Counted from the first letter of the stretch, positions 1-10,821 are shown. The stretch is DNA of 64,000 nt from Pseudomonas frederiksbergensis (GCF_017114915.1 NZ_JAAUOE010000021.1:1-64000), one strand, 5' to 3'. Notes: generated from the letters alone by a model not told the origin. A program made the numbers and translations.

Positions 1-1
1 T

Positions 2-2119
2 GAGAAAATCGTCAAATTTTTACCGTTCTTTGGCAATCTCGACGATCTGGACTCAGATAGTCCAAATAAAAAAATAGCGGCCATATTCGGCTTATTCACC
101 GACTCAGTCTCTTTTTTATTGCCCATTGGAAAGTTTGTTTCAGGCACGGTAAAACTGGCCTCTACCTCTGTTCGGATGGGTTTTAAAAATACGCTTCCGA
201 AATTTTCTTCACTGTCCAGAGAGTTGCTGGTTGCATCCCTGCAAAATTTTAATCCTCTGGATGGTTTGCCGACGCTGGCCAAAGCAGCTGTACGGGGTTT
301 GTACGCCGCCAATACATTCGTTCTTAAAGCCGCTATCAGGAATATCGAGAGGCTGGTTATGAGGACAGGTAAATACGATTTTGTAAAAGGACTGCCACAG
401 GTCACTGATCCCGGTCGCTATAAACTTCTGTCTGCCACGGATGATCTGGCGTCGGTAAAAGGGCTCGATGACGTACCGGTACGTAAAATCGCAAGCACCC
501 AACCGCCCCACTATCGACTGATTGACCCGATTTCCGGCAAACCCTATGGCCCCTCTCTTGCCACCCACAGTGATGAACTGGCGCTGGGACGATCCGCTTA
601 TCGACCTTTGGAAAAGACCGACCAGCACACCATCGTCGAGGTGGCAGAAAATGCCAAAGTCCGTGAAGTGCTCGAAGTCGATGGCCGGACGACAATGTTT
701 ATCGATGACGTGGCTTATCAGCTCGACACAGACATGCTGCGCCGCGCGGACAAAATAGATATCGGTGACAGGCTTAAAGCGCTTCCATGTCGAGTACGGC
801 GTGAGTCAAACGCCGTATGCGCAACAATTTTTGTAACGGCGATTCCCGCTGCCCCTCCCTTCCCCGCTAATCGATTCGACGAGACAAAAGGCTGGGCGCT
901 CTGGTTCGGGGACGCGATTTACACGCCGGCCAATGGCCGTGCACCTATGGAAGTGGCCTCCTTCGCGAATCGTAACAACCTCAACGCCACCATGGAGTTT
1001 CGCAAAGGTATTTATGGACGCGTCAAAATCAACGTACCCGAGCAGGGGCTTGACGATACTTTTCAGGTCGGCGCCATCATTTGCGGATCCATGGACCGGT
1101 CGAAACAATATGTTTTCACACGCCTGAACGCGGGGGACTTTTACGTTGCCGAGTTGGCAAAAGGTCAAAGCCTGAGAGAGGCGCTGACTTTCAAGCAGGC
1201 CTCAACGTTGGCGCCGGGGCTCAAGGACGAATTAGTGACGGTGTACACCGGTTCGCTGAACGCCAATAACATGGCGAGGATTCACGGCATCGACAAGGTC
1301 GAGCACGCGATCAAAGCCATGGACGAAATTGCCATCCCGATTGGCAGCCATCTCAACCCACCCGATACGCTCAAATTGATCAAGGTGGACACCACCCCGG
1401 CCGAGGCGGCTCTGTTCGACCATTCCACAAGAATGATCATCAGGAGTTCAACCGATGGTGCGGCGACTTGGTCATTGTCCAGGAATGCACCGGACAGTGT
1501 TCGTGAAACGACTGCGGAGGTCTTCAATGCTCTGTTCAAGAGAACCGTCATAACCGTCGACTCGACTCAGACCGGGGCCAAGGCATTGAAAATCGATGAC
1601 ACGATGAGGCAACTGCAAAAAATCATAAGCAAAAAACTGCGTAGACCTTTGAATAATCGCAGAAACATCGCGTTTGCCGAGATCAAAACCAAATCAGGGG
1701 TGCGTGAAATCTATGTCAGCGTTTCCGGCAGCAAAGGCGACACCGGTTTCCTGCCAATGTTTGAAAAACCAGCTAACAGAAAGGAGGTAACCGTCGCCAG
1801 CACCCGCTACTTCAATATAGACAGTAGAACCTGGTTCCCGGAAACCGCACTAAACGTAACCCCAGAAAACAAGCTACTGGCGATCCCGCACACCATCGAG
1901 GATATTGAGACGTACACGCCTGCACTCACTTTACGTCCCACCTCGCTGGACACCGAGAGCAAGCTCATTAGCGTCATACGCACGAAATACCCCGATCCAA
2001 AAGTTCTGGACTCCATCACGATCGCCACCACCATGGCGCCCTGCGACTCCTGTTCGATCGTCATGAAGCAGTTCGGCTATGACGGCAGCCCCAACGCGCT
2101 GGATGTGATCTGGAAATAA
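2..2119 (+). CDS. Large toxin-like protein with C-terminal deaminase-like domain (5' end outside window)
   Basis: The frame is open from base 2, so this is the C-terminal part (about 705 residues) of a longer protein; the first in-window start-like codon (TTG at 119) is not a real start. The early part is hydrophobic and glycine-rich, like membrane-targeting regions of large Pseudomonas toxins. Counting from that TTG, residues about 525-666 look like a deaminase fold: an N-(I)-A-F-A-E strand near 530, a V-S-V-S-G strand, D611-T-E613 as the H/C/D-x-E zinc and catalytic site, and P-C642-D-S-C645 as the second zinc motif. A D-x-E in place of H-x-E fits the BURPS668_1122-type toxin deaminases as I remember them. 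No immunity-like gene follows; the next gene is convergent 13 bp away. The substrate is unknown. The deaminase call is fairly firm and the toxin role is inferred. Confidence 0.7.
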   Translation, partial: EKIVKFLPFFGNLDDLDSDSPNKKIAAIFGLFTDSVSFLLPIGKFVSGTVKLASTSVRMGFKNTLPKFSSLSRELLVASLQNFNPLDGLPTLAKAAVRGLYAANTFVLKAAIRNIERLVMRTGKYDFVKGLPQVTDPGRYKLLSATDDLASVKGLDDVPVRKIASTQPPHYRLIDPISGKPYGPSLATHSDELALGRSAYRPLEKTDQHTIVEVAENAKVREVLEVDGRTTMFIDDVAYQLDTDMLRRADKIDIGDRLKALPCRVRRESNAVCATIFVTAIPAAPPFPANRFDETKGWALWFGDAIYTPANGRAPMEVASFANRNNLNATMEFRKGIYGRVKINVPEQGLDDTFQVGAIICGSMDRSKQYVFTRLNAGDFYVAELAKGQSLREALTFKQASTLAPGLKDELVTVYTGSLNANNMARIHGIDKVEHAIKAMDEIAIPIGSHLNPPDTLKLIKVDTTPAEAALFDHSTRMIIRSSTDGAATWSLSRNAPDSVRETTAEVFNALFKRTVITVDSTQTGAKALKIDDTMRQLQKIISKKLRRPLNNRRNIAFAEIKTKSGVREIYVSVSGSKGDTGFLPMFEKPANRKEVTVASTRYFNIDSRTWFPETALNVTPENKLLAIPHTIEDIETYTPALTLRPTSLDTESKLISVIRTKYPDPKVLDSITIATTMAPCDSCSIVMKQFGYDGSPNALDVIWK

Positions 2120-2132
2120 GCGCTCGTCAGAA

Positions 2133-3950
2133 CTACAACCGCTGCAAATGCCCATAAAGCTTGGCATACAACCCACCATCAGCAATCAATTGCTGATGGT
2201 CGCCATCTTCGGCCACCTGCCCACCATCGAACACCAGCACCCGGTCGGCCTGTTTCACGGCCGACAACCGGTGCGCAATGATCAGCGTGGTGCGGTGGCT
2301 CAAGAACCGCGCCAGCGCCTGGTGCAGGTTGTATTCGGTGGCGGCGTCCAGAGCGGACGTGGCCTCGTCGAGGATCACCACCTTGGGTTCGGCCAATACC
2401 ATCCGCGCAATCGCCAGACGTTGACGCTGCCCGCCGGACAAGCGTACGCCGGATCGCCCGACGATGCTGTCCAGGCCATTGGGCAACTCACGCACCGTGT
2501 GGTGCAACTGAGCAATTTCCAGTGCCTGCCAGCAAGCTTCGTCGCTGCGTTCGCGGCCCATGGTCAGGTTGGCCCGCACGGTGTCGTTGAACAGGGCGGG
2601 ATGTTGCAAAACCACCGCGACATTTTCCCGCACGGTTTCCAGGCCGATCTCTTGCTGAGTCGAACCACCGAAACGAATGGTGCCGGCCAGCGGCGTGTAC
2701 AAGCCCAGCAGCAACTGCACCAGGGTGCTTTTACCACCGCCACTGGCGCCAACGATTGCGACTTTTTCACCCGGGGCGATCGACAGGTTCATTTGGTTCA
2801 GCACCAATTCGTCGCCGTAGCCGAAACTCAGCCCCTGAACTTCGATGCCCACCGTGTCGCGGCCCTGGAACGGGTCGACACTGCCGGTGTATTGCGGCTC
2901 GTCGGCACGGGCCAGCAGTTCGTTGATCCGCGACAGCGCGCCGCCGGCTGCGTAAAAGGCGTACTGCAGATTGAGCAGTTGTTCCACCGGACCGATCATG
3001 AACCACAGGTAGCTGAACACCGCCAGCATCTGGCCGATGGACAGGTCGGAAAACAGCACGGTGAGCATGGCCGCCGCGCGAAAAATATCGATGCCGAACT
3101 GGAACAGCAAACCGCTGGCCCGGTTCGATGCATCGGTTTTCCACTGTGAGCTCACGGCGTAATCGCGCACTTCACGGGCGCGCTGGCCCAGCCGCCCGAG
3201 GAAAAAGCCCTGCCGGTTACCGGCGCGCACTTCCTGGATGGCATCCAGGGTTTCGGTCAAGGCCTGGGTGAAGCGCGAGGTGCTGTCGTTCTCGAGTTTC
3301 TTCAGATGCTTGACCCGTTTGCCCAACTGCACGGTGGCGTAGATCACCAACGGGTTGAACAACAGAATCAATAGCGCGAGCTTCCAATGCATCCACATTA
3401 GAATGGACGCTGTGCCCACCAGCGTCAGCATGGCCACGAGGAAACGACTGAGGGTTTCACCGACGAATTTGTCCAGCGTGTCCAGGTCGGTGACCAGGTG
3501 CGTGGTCACCGTGCCGCTGCCCAGGCTTTCGTATTCCCCCAGCGAGATGCATTTGAGCCGTTCGATCAGCCGCATCCGGATCCGATACACGATGTCCTTG
3601 GCCAGCGCCGCAAACAATTTCGCCTGCACCACGTTGAAGAACAACGCGGTGCAACGCAGTACCAGGGTTACCAGCAGCATCAGACCAATGTAACCCGCAG
3701 CTTTCTGCCAGACGTCGGGCAGCGCGTGGTTCATCAGTTTCAGCGCGGCGTCACCATGACCCAGCAGCACTTCGTCCACCAGCAACGGCAACAGCAACGG
3801 GATCGGCACGCTGCACAGCGTGGCCAATACCGCTACGCCGTTGGCGATCCACAGGGATTTTTTATGGTGCAGGGCCAGGCGACGGATTTCCGCCCAGCTC
3901 AGACGATCGACACGCGCAGGGGCTGGAGCGTCATCAGGCAGATCATGCAC
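2133..3950 (-). CDS. ABC transporter, fused permease/ATP-binding protein
   Basis: A half-size exporter of about 605 residues. The N-terminal half has six predicted membrane helices (roughly residues 35-320), starting after a cytoplasmic lead. The C-terminal half is a nucleotide-binding domain with Walker A (GASGGGKST), the signature LSGGQRQRLAIARM, Walker B (VVILDEATSALD) and the H-loop (IIAHRL). It would work as a homodimer in the inner membrane; the substrate (lipid, peptide or drug) cannot be read from sequence. I place the start at the GTG at 3950, whose first bases overlap the stop of the upstream DsbA-like gene by 8 nt, which suggests translational coupling; an upstream extension to 3995 is open but would run inside that gene. 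It is last in the trhO/DsbA-like/ABC run. Confidence 0.88.
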   Translation of the reverse strand: MHDLPDDAPAPARVDRLSWAEIRRLALHHKKSLWIANGVAVLATLCSVPIPLLLPLLVDEVLLGHGDAALKLMNHALPDVWQKAAGYIGLMLLVTLVLRCTALFFNVVQAKLFAALAKDIVYRIRMRLIERLKCISLGEYESLGSGTVTTHLVTDLDTLDKFVGETLSRFLVAMLTLVGTASILMWMHWKLALLILLFNPLVIYATVQLGKRVKHLKKLENDSTSRFTQALTETLDAIQEVRAGNRQGFFLGRLGQRAREVRDYAVSSQWKTDASNRASGLLFQFGIDIFRAAAMLTVLFSDLSIGQMLAVFSYLWFMIGPVEQLLNLQYAFYAAGGALSRINELLARADEPQYTGSVDPFQGRDTVGIEVQGLSFGYGDELVLNQMNLSIAPGEKVAIVGASGGGKSTLVQLLLGLYTPLAGTIRFGGSTQQEIGLETVRENVAVVLQHPALFNDTVRANLTMGRERSDEACWQALEIAQLHHTVRELPNGLDSIVGRSGVRLSGGQRQRLAIARMVLAEPKVVILDEATSALDAATEYNLHQALARFLSHRTTLIIAHRLSAVKQADRVLVFDGGQVAEDGDHQQLIADGGLYAKLYGHLQRL

Positions 3951-4578
3951 AGGCAGCGCGCTCCAGCCAGCGGCCGAGCAACGGTGACAACACACTCAGA
4001 GGCTGATACCCATTGGTCAGCAGCGCCAATTGACCATCACGCTCTGCCAGCAAGGTCGGGAAACCGGCAATGCCCAGGTCCTGGACCCAGGTGAAATCGG
4101 CAGCGGTCGCGGCGTGCTGATCGGCACGGTCGAACGCAGCGGCAAATTCGATGCGCGGCAAACCGGCCTGCTCCGCCAGCTCCACCAGCACACTGGCGTG
4201 GGTGACATCGCGCCCTTCGGCGTAGAACGCATGCTGGATCAGCCCGAGCAGTTTCCAGGCGCAATCCGGCGCCAGGCTGCGCGCGGTCACCAGGGCCCGA
4301 CAGGCAGGCTCGGTGTCGTAGACAAACCCGTCGGGCAACGCACCTTCAAACTTGAACGGCTGGCCGGTGGCCTCGGCGACCGCCTGCCAGTGCTCAAGGA
4401 TGTAGCGCCGGGTGGTCGGCTCCAGCGCCGCGCCACTGCCGGTACGCAAACCGCCCACCACCAGGTGCAACTCCACACCCGCCGCCTGCGCCTGCTCAAC
4501 CAGCGCTTTGGCCACCGGAGCAAAACCCCAGCACCAGGAACACATCGGATCCATCACATAGAGCAGGCGCGCAGACAT
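3943..4578 (-). CDS. DsbA family (FrnE-like) oxidoreductase
   Basis: A 211-residue thioredoxin-fold protein with an active-site C-S-W-C motif at residues 13-16 (DPMCSWCWGF) and the cis-proline loop GIAGFPTL near residue 180. There is no signal peptide, so it probably acts in the cytoplasm, like the FrnE/DsbA-like group rather than periplasmic DsbA. The large helical insertion typical of the family lies between the CxxC and the cis-Pro. It begins 3 bp after the trhO stop and overlaps the ABC transporter start by 8 nt, so the three are likely one transcript. The redox partner or substrate is unknown. Confidence 0.85.
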   Translation of the reverse strand: MSARLLYVMDPMCSWCWGFAPVAKALVEQAQAAGVELHLVVGGLRTGSGAALEPTTRRYILEHWQAVAEATGQPFKFEGALPDGFVYDTEPACRALVTARSLAPDCAWKLLGLIQHAFYAEGRDVTHASVLVELAEQAGLPRIEFAAAFDRADQHAATAADFTWVQDLGIAGFPTLLAERDGQLALLTNGYQPLSVLSPLLGRWLERAACA

Positions 4579-4581
4579 GGT

Positions 4582-5523
4582 TCAGGCCTCGGAAGCGGAT
4601 TGCTTGTAGTTGTAACCGATCGGGTGCGGCATGTTGCGCGCCTTGGCCAGTTCGATCTGCTTCTGCCGGTCGATGGCACTGCGACGGGTTTTCTCGCTCA
4701 GCTTATCCCAGCAATGCGGGCAACTGATGCCGGCCACGTAGTGCTCGGATGCACGGTCTTCCACGCTGACGGGCGTACGACAGGCATGACATTGATCGTA
4801 GTCGCCTTCGCTGAGGTCGTGACGCACGGTCACGCGGTTATCGAACACGAAGCAGTCGCCCTGCCATTTGGTTTCTTCCTGCGGCACCTCTTCGAGGTAC
4901 TTCAGGATGCCGCCCTTGAGGTGATAGACCTCGTCGAAACCCTGGCTGAGCATGTAGCTGGAAGCTTTCTCGCAACGAATGCCGCCGGTGCAGAACATCG
5001 CGACTTTCTTGTGCACGGCCGGGTCGAAATTGGCTTTGATGTAGTCGGGGAATTCGCGAAAACTGGTGGTCTTCGGATCGATGGCGCCTTCGAAGGTACC
5101 GATCGAGACTTCATAGTCGTTGCGGGTGTCGATCAACAGCACTTGCGGATCGCTGATCAGTGCGTTCCAGTTTTGCGGATCCACATAGGTGCCGACCTTT
5201 TTGTTCGGGTCTACGCCTTCGACGCCCAGGGTGACGATTTCTTTCTTGAGTTTGACCTTGGTGCGGTAGAACGGCTGCTCGTCGCAGTACGACTCTTTGT
5301 GGTCGATGTCGTCCATGCGCGGGTCGTTCTTGAGCCAGGCCATCAGCCCGTCGATACCTTCGCGGCTGCCGGACACGGTGCCGTTGATGCCCTCTTCGGC
5401 GATCAGCAGGGTGCCTTTGATGCCGTTGTCGACCATCGCTTGCAGCAGTGGCTCGCGCAGGTCGACGTAATTTTCCAGGGTGACGAACTTATACAGTGCC
5501 GCCACGACAATCTGTTGTGTCAT
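4582..5523 (-). CDS. trhO: tRNA uridine(34) hydroxylase TrhO (rhodanese-related)
   Basis: A 313-residue member of the YceA/TrhO family, which hydroxylates U34 of tRNA in the route to 5-methoxy- or 5-oxyacetyl-uridine using oxygen. An N-terminal UPF0176-type ferredoxin-like domain (about 1-95) is followed by a rhodanese domain (about 120-220) with the catalytic Cys178 in CTGGIRC and a second Cys184, then a C-terminal cysteine-rich segment (C-H-A-C and C-P-H-C pairs near 250-275) that may bind zinc. The start at 5523 is preceded by GGAG. It is first in the run with the DsbA-like and ABC genes. Confidence 0.92.
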   Translation of the reverse strand: MTQQIVVAALYKFVTLENYVDLREPLLQAMVDNGIKGTLLIAEEGINGTVSGSREGIDGLMAWLKNDPRMDDIDHKESYCDEQPFYRTKVKLKKEIVTLGVEGVDPNKKVGTYVDPQNWNALISDPQVLLIDTRNDYEVSIGTFEGAIDPKTTSFREFPDYIKANFDPAVHKKVAMFCTGGIRCEKASSYMLSQGFDEVYHLKGGILKYLEEVPQEETKWQGDCFVFDNRVTVRHDLSEGDYDQCHACRTPVSVEDRASEHYVAGISCPHCWDKLSEKTRRSAIDRQKQIELAKARNMPHPIGYNYKQSASEA

Positions 5524-5627
5524 GGGTGATTCTCCAGGTGGCTACCCTCGTAAGGGGTGAACCGGATGCGAAAAAAAACGCGCCGGGTGAGCGGCGCGTT
5601 GCGGATTCTAGCAAAAATAAACCCTTC

Positions 5628-5696
5628 TGTAGGAGCTTGGCTTGCCAGCGATGGCGTTCTTGAATACGTCTTCGCCGGCAAGCCGTGCTCCTACAG
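5628..5696. repeat. REP-like inverted pair
   Basis: Two facing arms (gtaggagcttggcttgcc ... ggcaagccgtgctcctac) can form a long hairpin between trhO and bolA. This is the same family as the other REP-like elements in this window. Confidence 0.8.
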
Positions 5697-5705
5697 ATGG
5701 TGATC

Positions 5706-6005
5706 TCAGTGCTTGCTGCCGCCAGCACAGGTCGGCGAGGCCGGAGCTGCGTCGATCTGTGCCCATTCCTCCGGCGTGTAGGTATGCAGCGCCAACGCAT
5801 GGAATTCGCCCATCAGTTCGCCCAAAGTGCCGTACACCTTCTGGTGACGCTTGACGCGATTGAGCCCTTCGAACTGCCGGCTGACCACCACCGCCTTGAA
5901 ATGGGTCTGCAACCCACGGCTGTGCATGTGGCTTTCATCCAGCACTTGCAGGTGCTCGGGCTGTAACAGCCCCAGCGTCGATTCGATGCGTTGTTGCATG
6001 GTCAT
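5706..6005 (-). CDS. bolA: BolA family protein
   Basis: A 99-residue protein with the BolA fold; the conserved H-x(n)-H-F-K-A-V-V-V-S segment (residues about 27-42) and L-x-R-V-K-R-H-Q-x-V-Y (about 48-59) match BolA, including histidines that can ligate an Fe-S cluster shared with a monothiol glutaredoxin. Known BolA proteins affect cell shape, stress response and Fe-S delivery. The start at 6005 has GGAG 7 nt upstream; an internal ATG at 5999 is possible. It lies 12 bp after the DUF2059 gene, probably co-transcribed. Confidence 0.9.
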   Translation of the reverse strand: MTMQQRIESTLGLLQPEHLQVLDESHMHSRGLQTHFKAVVVSRQFEGLNRVKRHQKVYGTLGELMGEFHALALHTYTPEEWAQIDAAPASPTCAGGSKH

Positions 6006-6017
6006 CCCGAACTCCGC

Positions 6018-6542
6018 TTAAGGCTTTTTCTTGGCTGGAGCGGCCGCATCTTTCGGCGTCAGCTCGGTGGTCATGTCGTCCAGCAGTTTGTTGACCACAG
6101 GCACCGCGCTTTCCAGCTTGGCTTGAGTCATCTGGGCCGATTGCTGAGTCAGCTGCGGCATTTTTTCCAGGACTTTCTTGCCCAGTGGCGACTGATAGAA
6201 CGCCACCAGGTCCTTGAGTTCGGATTCGCTGAAGTTGGTGGTGTAGAGCTTGACCATGTCCGGCTTCAGCTTGTTCCAGCCAATGGCTGCGTCCAGCGCG
6301 GCGTTGGCCTTGGCCTGGTAAGTTTCCAGAACGGCTTTTTTCGCTTCAGGGGCTTTGGTCTGTGCAAAGCGTTGAGCGAACATTTGCTGCACTTGCATGT
6401 ACACCGGAGTGCCCAGTTTGTCAGCGTGCGCCAGGGTCAGGAACGCTTCGGCACTGGCGTTGTGGCTGGCGGTATCGGCAAAAACCTGGCCGCTGGCGCA
6501 AACCAGTGCAACCGCGGTACAGATGGCACGAAGACGAGTCAT
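6018..6542 (-). CDS. DUF2059 domain-containing secreted protein
   Basis: A 174-residue protein with a clear signal peptide (about residues 1-22, ending A-D-T-A), then a helical domain with the DUF2059 hallmark F-Y-x-S-P-L-G-K-K (about 125-133). The tail is lysine/proline-rich. It is expected in the periplasm; the function of the family is not known to me. AAGGAA precedes the start. It is transcribed divergently from fumC and is followed by bolA. Confidence 0.85.
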   Translation of the reverse strand: MTRLRAICTAVALVCASGQVFADTASHNASAEAFLTLAHADKLGTPVYMQVQQMFAQRFAQTKAPEAKKAVLETYQAKANAALDAAIGWNKLKPDMVKLYTTNFSESELKDLVAFYQSPLGKKVLEKMPQLTQQSAQMTQAKLESAVPVVNKLLDDMTTELTPKDAAAPAKKKP

Positions 6543-6734
6543 CGAGTTTCCTTTTCTAGCAGGCGAGGTATAACCCCAAGGGCGACCATTCTGCGCCTAA
6601 AAAAGTGTGTCGCTCAACCCCAAGCCTTGTCGCGCCTGATTTAGAGGGGTTGAACGGTGGAATTATCGACCGATGGAACCACGGCCGGCGATCACGGCCT
6701 AAACTGCGCTATCAGACCTACAGGAGTGTGCATG

Positions 6735-8129
<1,395 letters not shown>

Positions 8130-8152
8130 GATTTGCAGCGGCTGACAGTCCG

Positions 8153-8174
8153 CCATCGCGAGCCTGCTCGCGAT
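8153..8174. repeat. Single REP-like hairpin
   Basis: A perfect short palindrome (CATCGCGAGC/GCTCGCGATG) in the gap between the convergent fumC and DMT-transporter genes, where it could act as a transcript stabiliser or terminator. Confidence 0.6.
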
Positions 8175-8189
8175 GAACGATAACGCGGT

Positions 8190-9149
8190 CTAACTGGCCG
8201 CCATCCGCACCCGCCGGGCCCTGAGCCCGGCGATCAACGATGGCCCCAACGCCACCAGCGCCGACCCGAGCACCACCAGCACCGCCCCGCCATAACCCAA
8301 GCCGTTGATCGTCTCGGCCTGCACAAAATCAGGCCATAACCACGCCGCCACGGCCACCGCGGCAAACGTCACCAGCGGCGTGATCGCCAGCGTCGCGCTG
8401 ACCCGCGAAGCTTCCCAATGGGCCAGGGCTTCGGCGAAGGCGCCATAAGCGATCAGGGTATTCAAACAGCACGCCAGCAGTAGCCAGCCTTGCAGCGGGC
8501 TCAACTGCAGCGCTTGCAGCGGATGCACCCAAGGCGTCAGCAGCAGCGCGCAGAACAGGTAAATCACCATCATCACCTGCAACGAATTCCACACCGTGAG
8601 CAATTGCTTCTGGCCCAAGGCATAGAAGGTCCAGACCGTGGACGCCAACAGCACCATCAGCACGCCCGCGGTGTAGTCGGTCAGGGAGGTGAGCAACTCA
8701 CTCAAGCGCTGATTGAAGAACAGCGCAAAGCCGATCAACAGCACCAACAGGCCAATCCCCTGCCCCACGCTGAACCGCTCCTTGAACACGAACAGACTGG
8801 CGATCAACAACATGATCGGGCCCATTTGCACCACCAGTTGCGCGGTACCGGGGCTGAGCAGGTTCAGGCCCATCAGGTACAGCACGTAGTTGCCGACCAG
8901 TCCAAGTACCGCCATCAACACCAGCCAGCCACCGCGCGGACCGAGAACTTTGCGACTCGGCAGGCGTTTGGTCGCCGCCAGATAAACGAGCAGGCAACCG
9001 CCGGATACAAGCAGGCGAAACCAGGTCACTGTCACCGGGTCCATCACCAGCAGTACCTGCTTGAGCTTGATCGGCAGGATTCCCCACAACAACGCGGTCA
9101 GCAAGGCCAGGAACAGACCATAAACCCAGCGACCCGATGAAATATGCAT
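8190..9149 (-). CDS. EamA/DMT superfamily transporter
   Basis: A 319-residue integral membrane protein with about ten hydrophobic helices in two EamA repeats (about residues 10-140 and 160-295). It starts with the typical 'GLFLALLTALLWGILPIKLKQ' type first helix, and the second repeat begins GVLMVLLASTVWTFYALGQK. Family members export amino acids, nucleotide sugars or other metabolites; the substrate cannot be told. Convergent with fumC. Confidence 0.88.
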   Translation of the reverse strand: MHISSGRWVYGLFLALLTALLWGILPIKLKQVLLVMDPVTVTWFRLLVSGGCLLVYLAATKRLPSRKVLGPRGGWLVLMAVLGLVGNYVLYLMGLNLLSPGTAQLVVQMGPIMLLIASLFVFKERFSVGQGIGLLVLLIGFALFFNQRLSELLTSLTDYTAGVLMVLLASTVWTFYALGQKQLLTVWNSLQVMMVIYLFCALLLTPWVHPLQALQLSPLQGWLLLACCLNTLIAYGAFAEALAHWEASRVSATLAITPLVTFAAVAVAAWLWPDFVQAETINGLGYGGAVLVVLGSALVALGPSLIAGLRARRVRMAAS

Positions 9150-9349
9150 GCTGACCCCGAAGCCGATTGGCGCAAACGGTCATTCTAGGCCCAGACCGGG
9201 GCACGACACAGGGACAGTTGCCGACGGGCCGCGAATGAAACTGTGCAGGTCGCACCGTGAAGTTGAGGACATGCCGTCGATCAGCTGACCGGGCGTTGCA
9301 GGTGGTTCACGCATAAGCTCATTGAAACCGTCATCCGCAGGAGATCGCC

Positions 9350-9544
9350 ATGTACGGCATGCGCGCCCAAGACAACGCCCCCGCCACGCACTTTCGCTGT
9401 GACCGTCTCTGTCGTGTGAATGGAGAGCTGTATTTCACCACCCGGGAGCGCACGCTGGAGGGGCCGTTCGAAAACCGGGAGGCCGCGGTGCGTGAGATTC
9501 AGGCGTATACCGAGCGGATGCAGTTCTTGTGTACTAACCGGTAA
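9350..9544 (+). CDS. Small conserved protein (DUF6316-like)
   Basis: A 64-residue protein with a strong ribosome binding site (CAGGAG 6 nt before ATG). It is basic, with two Cys near residues 17-21 and the pattern 'F.CDRLCRVNGELYFTTRE.T.EGPF..REAA'. I recognise it as a small Pseudomonas-conserved family that I believe carries the DUF6316 name. It has no membrane segment and no known function. A REP-like pair follows at once. Confidence 0.7.
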   Translation: MYGMRAQDNAPATHFRCDRLCRVNGELYFTTRERTLEGPFENREAAVREIQAYTERMQFLCTNR

Positions 9545-9550
9545 ACCGCG

Positions 9551-9627
9551 TCGCCTGCATCGCGGGCAAGCCCGCTCCCACAGGGTTCTCACAGTACCGT
9601 AGGAGCGGGCTTGCCCGCGAAGGCGAT
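9551..9627. repeat. REP-like inverted pair
   Basis: Arms 'tcgcctgcatcgcgggcaag' and its near-complement 'cttgcccgcgaaggcga' flank a short centre, located between convergent DUF6316-like and thiolase genes. Confidence 0.85.
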
Positions 9628-9636
9628 CCGACAGAT

Positions 9637-10821
9637 TTAACGCACCGCCTCAAACAACCCCGTAGCCCCCATCCCGCCCCCCACGCACATGGTGACGATG
9701 CCGTAACGCAGGTTACGCCGCTGCAACTCACGCACGATGTGCCCGACCTGACGCGAACCGGTCATGCCGAACGGGTGGCCGATGGAAATCGAACCGCCGT
9801 TGACGTTGTATTTGTCGTTGTCGATCTCCAGCCGATCGCGGCTGTACAGGCATTGTGAGGCGAACGCTTCGTTGAGTTCCCACAAATCAATGTCGGCAAC
9901 CTGCAACCCCTTGGCCTTGAGCAACTTCGGCACCGAGAACACCGGGCCGATGCCCATCTCGTCCGGCTGGCACCCCGCCACGGTGAAACCGCGAAAGAAG
10001 GCCTTGGGCTTGAGCCCCAACGCCAGGGCTTTTTCCAGGCTCATCACCAAGGTCATCGAAGCACCGTCGGACAACTGCGAAGAGTTGCCGGCCGTCACTG
10101 AGCCGTCTTCGGCAAACACCGGTTTCAACCCGGCCAGGCTTTGCAGGGTGGTGTCAGGGCGGTTGCAGTCGTCGTGATCGACGATGCCGTCGAGGATCTG
10201 CACCTGGCCGGTGGCCTTGTCTTCAACGCGATACTTCACCGCCATCGGCACGATTTCATCGTTGAACAACCCGGCGGCCTGCGCCATCGCCGTACGTTGC
10301 TGGCTTTGCAGGGCGTATAGATCCTGCTCTTCGCGGCTGACGCTGTAACGACGCGCGACAATCTCGGCGGTCTGGCCCATGGGGAGATAGATGCCCGGCG
10401 CCTGCTCTTTGAGCAGCGGGTTGATCAGGTGGTCGGTGTTGACACTTTTCAGGGTCAGGCTGATCGACTCGACACCGCCGGCGACGATGATGTCGCTGCA
10501 ACCGGAAGCGATCTGATTGGCCGCAATGGCGATGGCCTGCAAGCCCGACGAACAGAAGCGGTTAAGGGTCATGCCCCCCGTGCCGATGCCCAGGTGCGAC
10601 AGCACCGCGACGTTGCGACCGATGTTGTAGCCCTGGGCGCCTTCGTTGGAACCGGCGCCAACGATGCAATCCTCGACGCTGGCCGGGTCGACGTCATTGC
10701 GCGTGAGCAGCGCGTTGACACAATGGGCCGCCATGTCGTCGGGACGGGTCATGTTGAACTTGCCGCGAAAGGATTTGGCCAGGCCGGTCCGCACGCTGTC
10801 GACGATCACCACTTCACGCAT
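9637..10821 (-). CDS. Acetyl-CoA C-acyltransferase (thiolase)
   Basis: A 394-residue thiolase II-fold enzyme. The acyl-accepting Cys90 sits in NRFCSSGLQA; the catalytic His in GGSISIGHPFGMTGSR and the second Cys in CVGGGMGATG are all present, so it should be active. It probably cleaves or forms 3-ketoacyl-CoA in beta-oxidation or in a related acetoacetyl-CoA reaction; chain length is not readable. The start is the ATG at 10821 (MREVVIVDSVRT), with GAGG upstream; the frame is open to 10899 but lacks family similarity there. No fadB partner is adjacent. Confidence 0.92.
   Translation of the reverse strand: MREVVIVDSVRTGLAKSFRGKFNMTRPDDMAAHCVNALLTRNDVDPASVEDCIVGAGSNEGAQGYNIGRNVAVLSHLGIGTGGMTLNRFCSSGLQAIAIAANQIASGCSDIIVAGGVESISLTLKSVNTDHLINPLLKEQAPGIYLPMGQTAEIVARRYSVSREEQDLYALQSQQRTAMAQAAGLFNDEIVPMAVKYRVEDKATGQVQILDGIVDHDDCNRPDTTLQSLAGLKPVFAEDGSVTAGNSSQLSDGASMTLVMSLEKALALGLKPKAFFRGFTVAGCQPDEMGIGPVFSVPKLLKAKGLQVADIDLWELNEAFASQCLYSRDRLEIDNDKYNVNGGSISIGHPFGMTGSRQVGHIVRELQRRNLRYGIVTMCVGGGMGATGLFEAVR

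Noticed and set aside
4030..5529. 499-codon plus-strand frame opposite trhO and the DsbA-like gene
   Set aside because: Antisense composition and no ribosome binding site; both minus-strand genes carry their catalytic cysteines.
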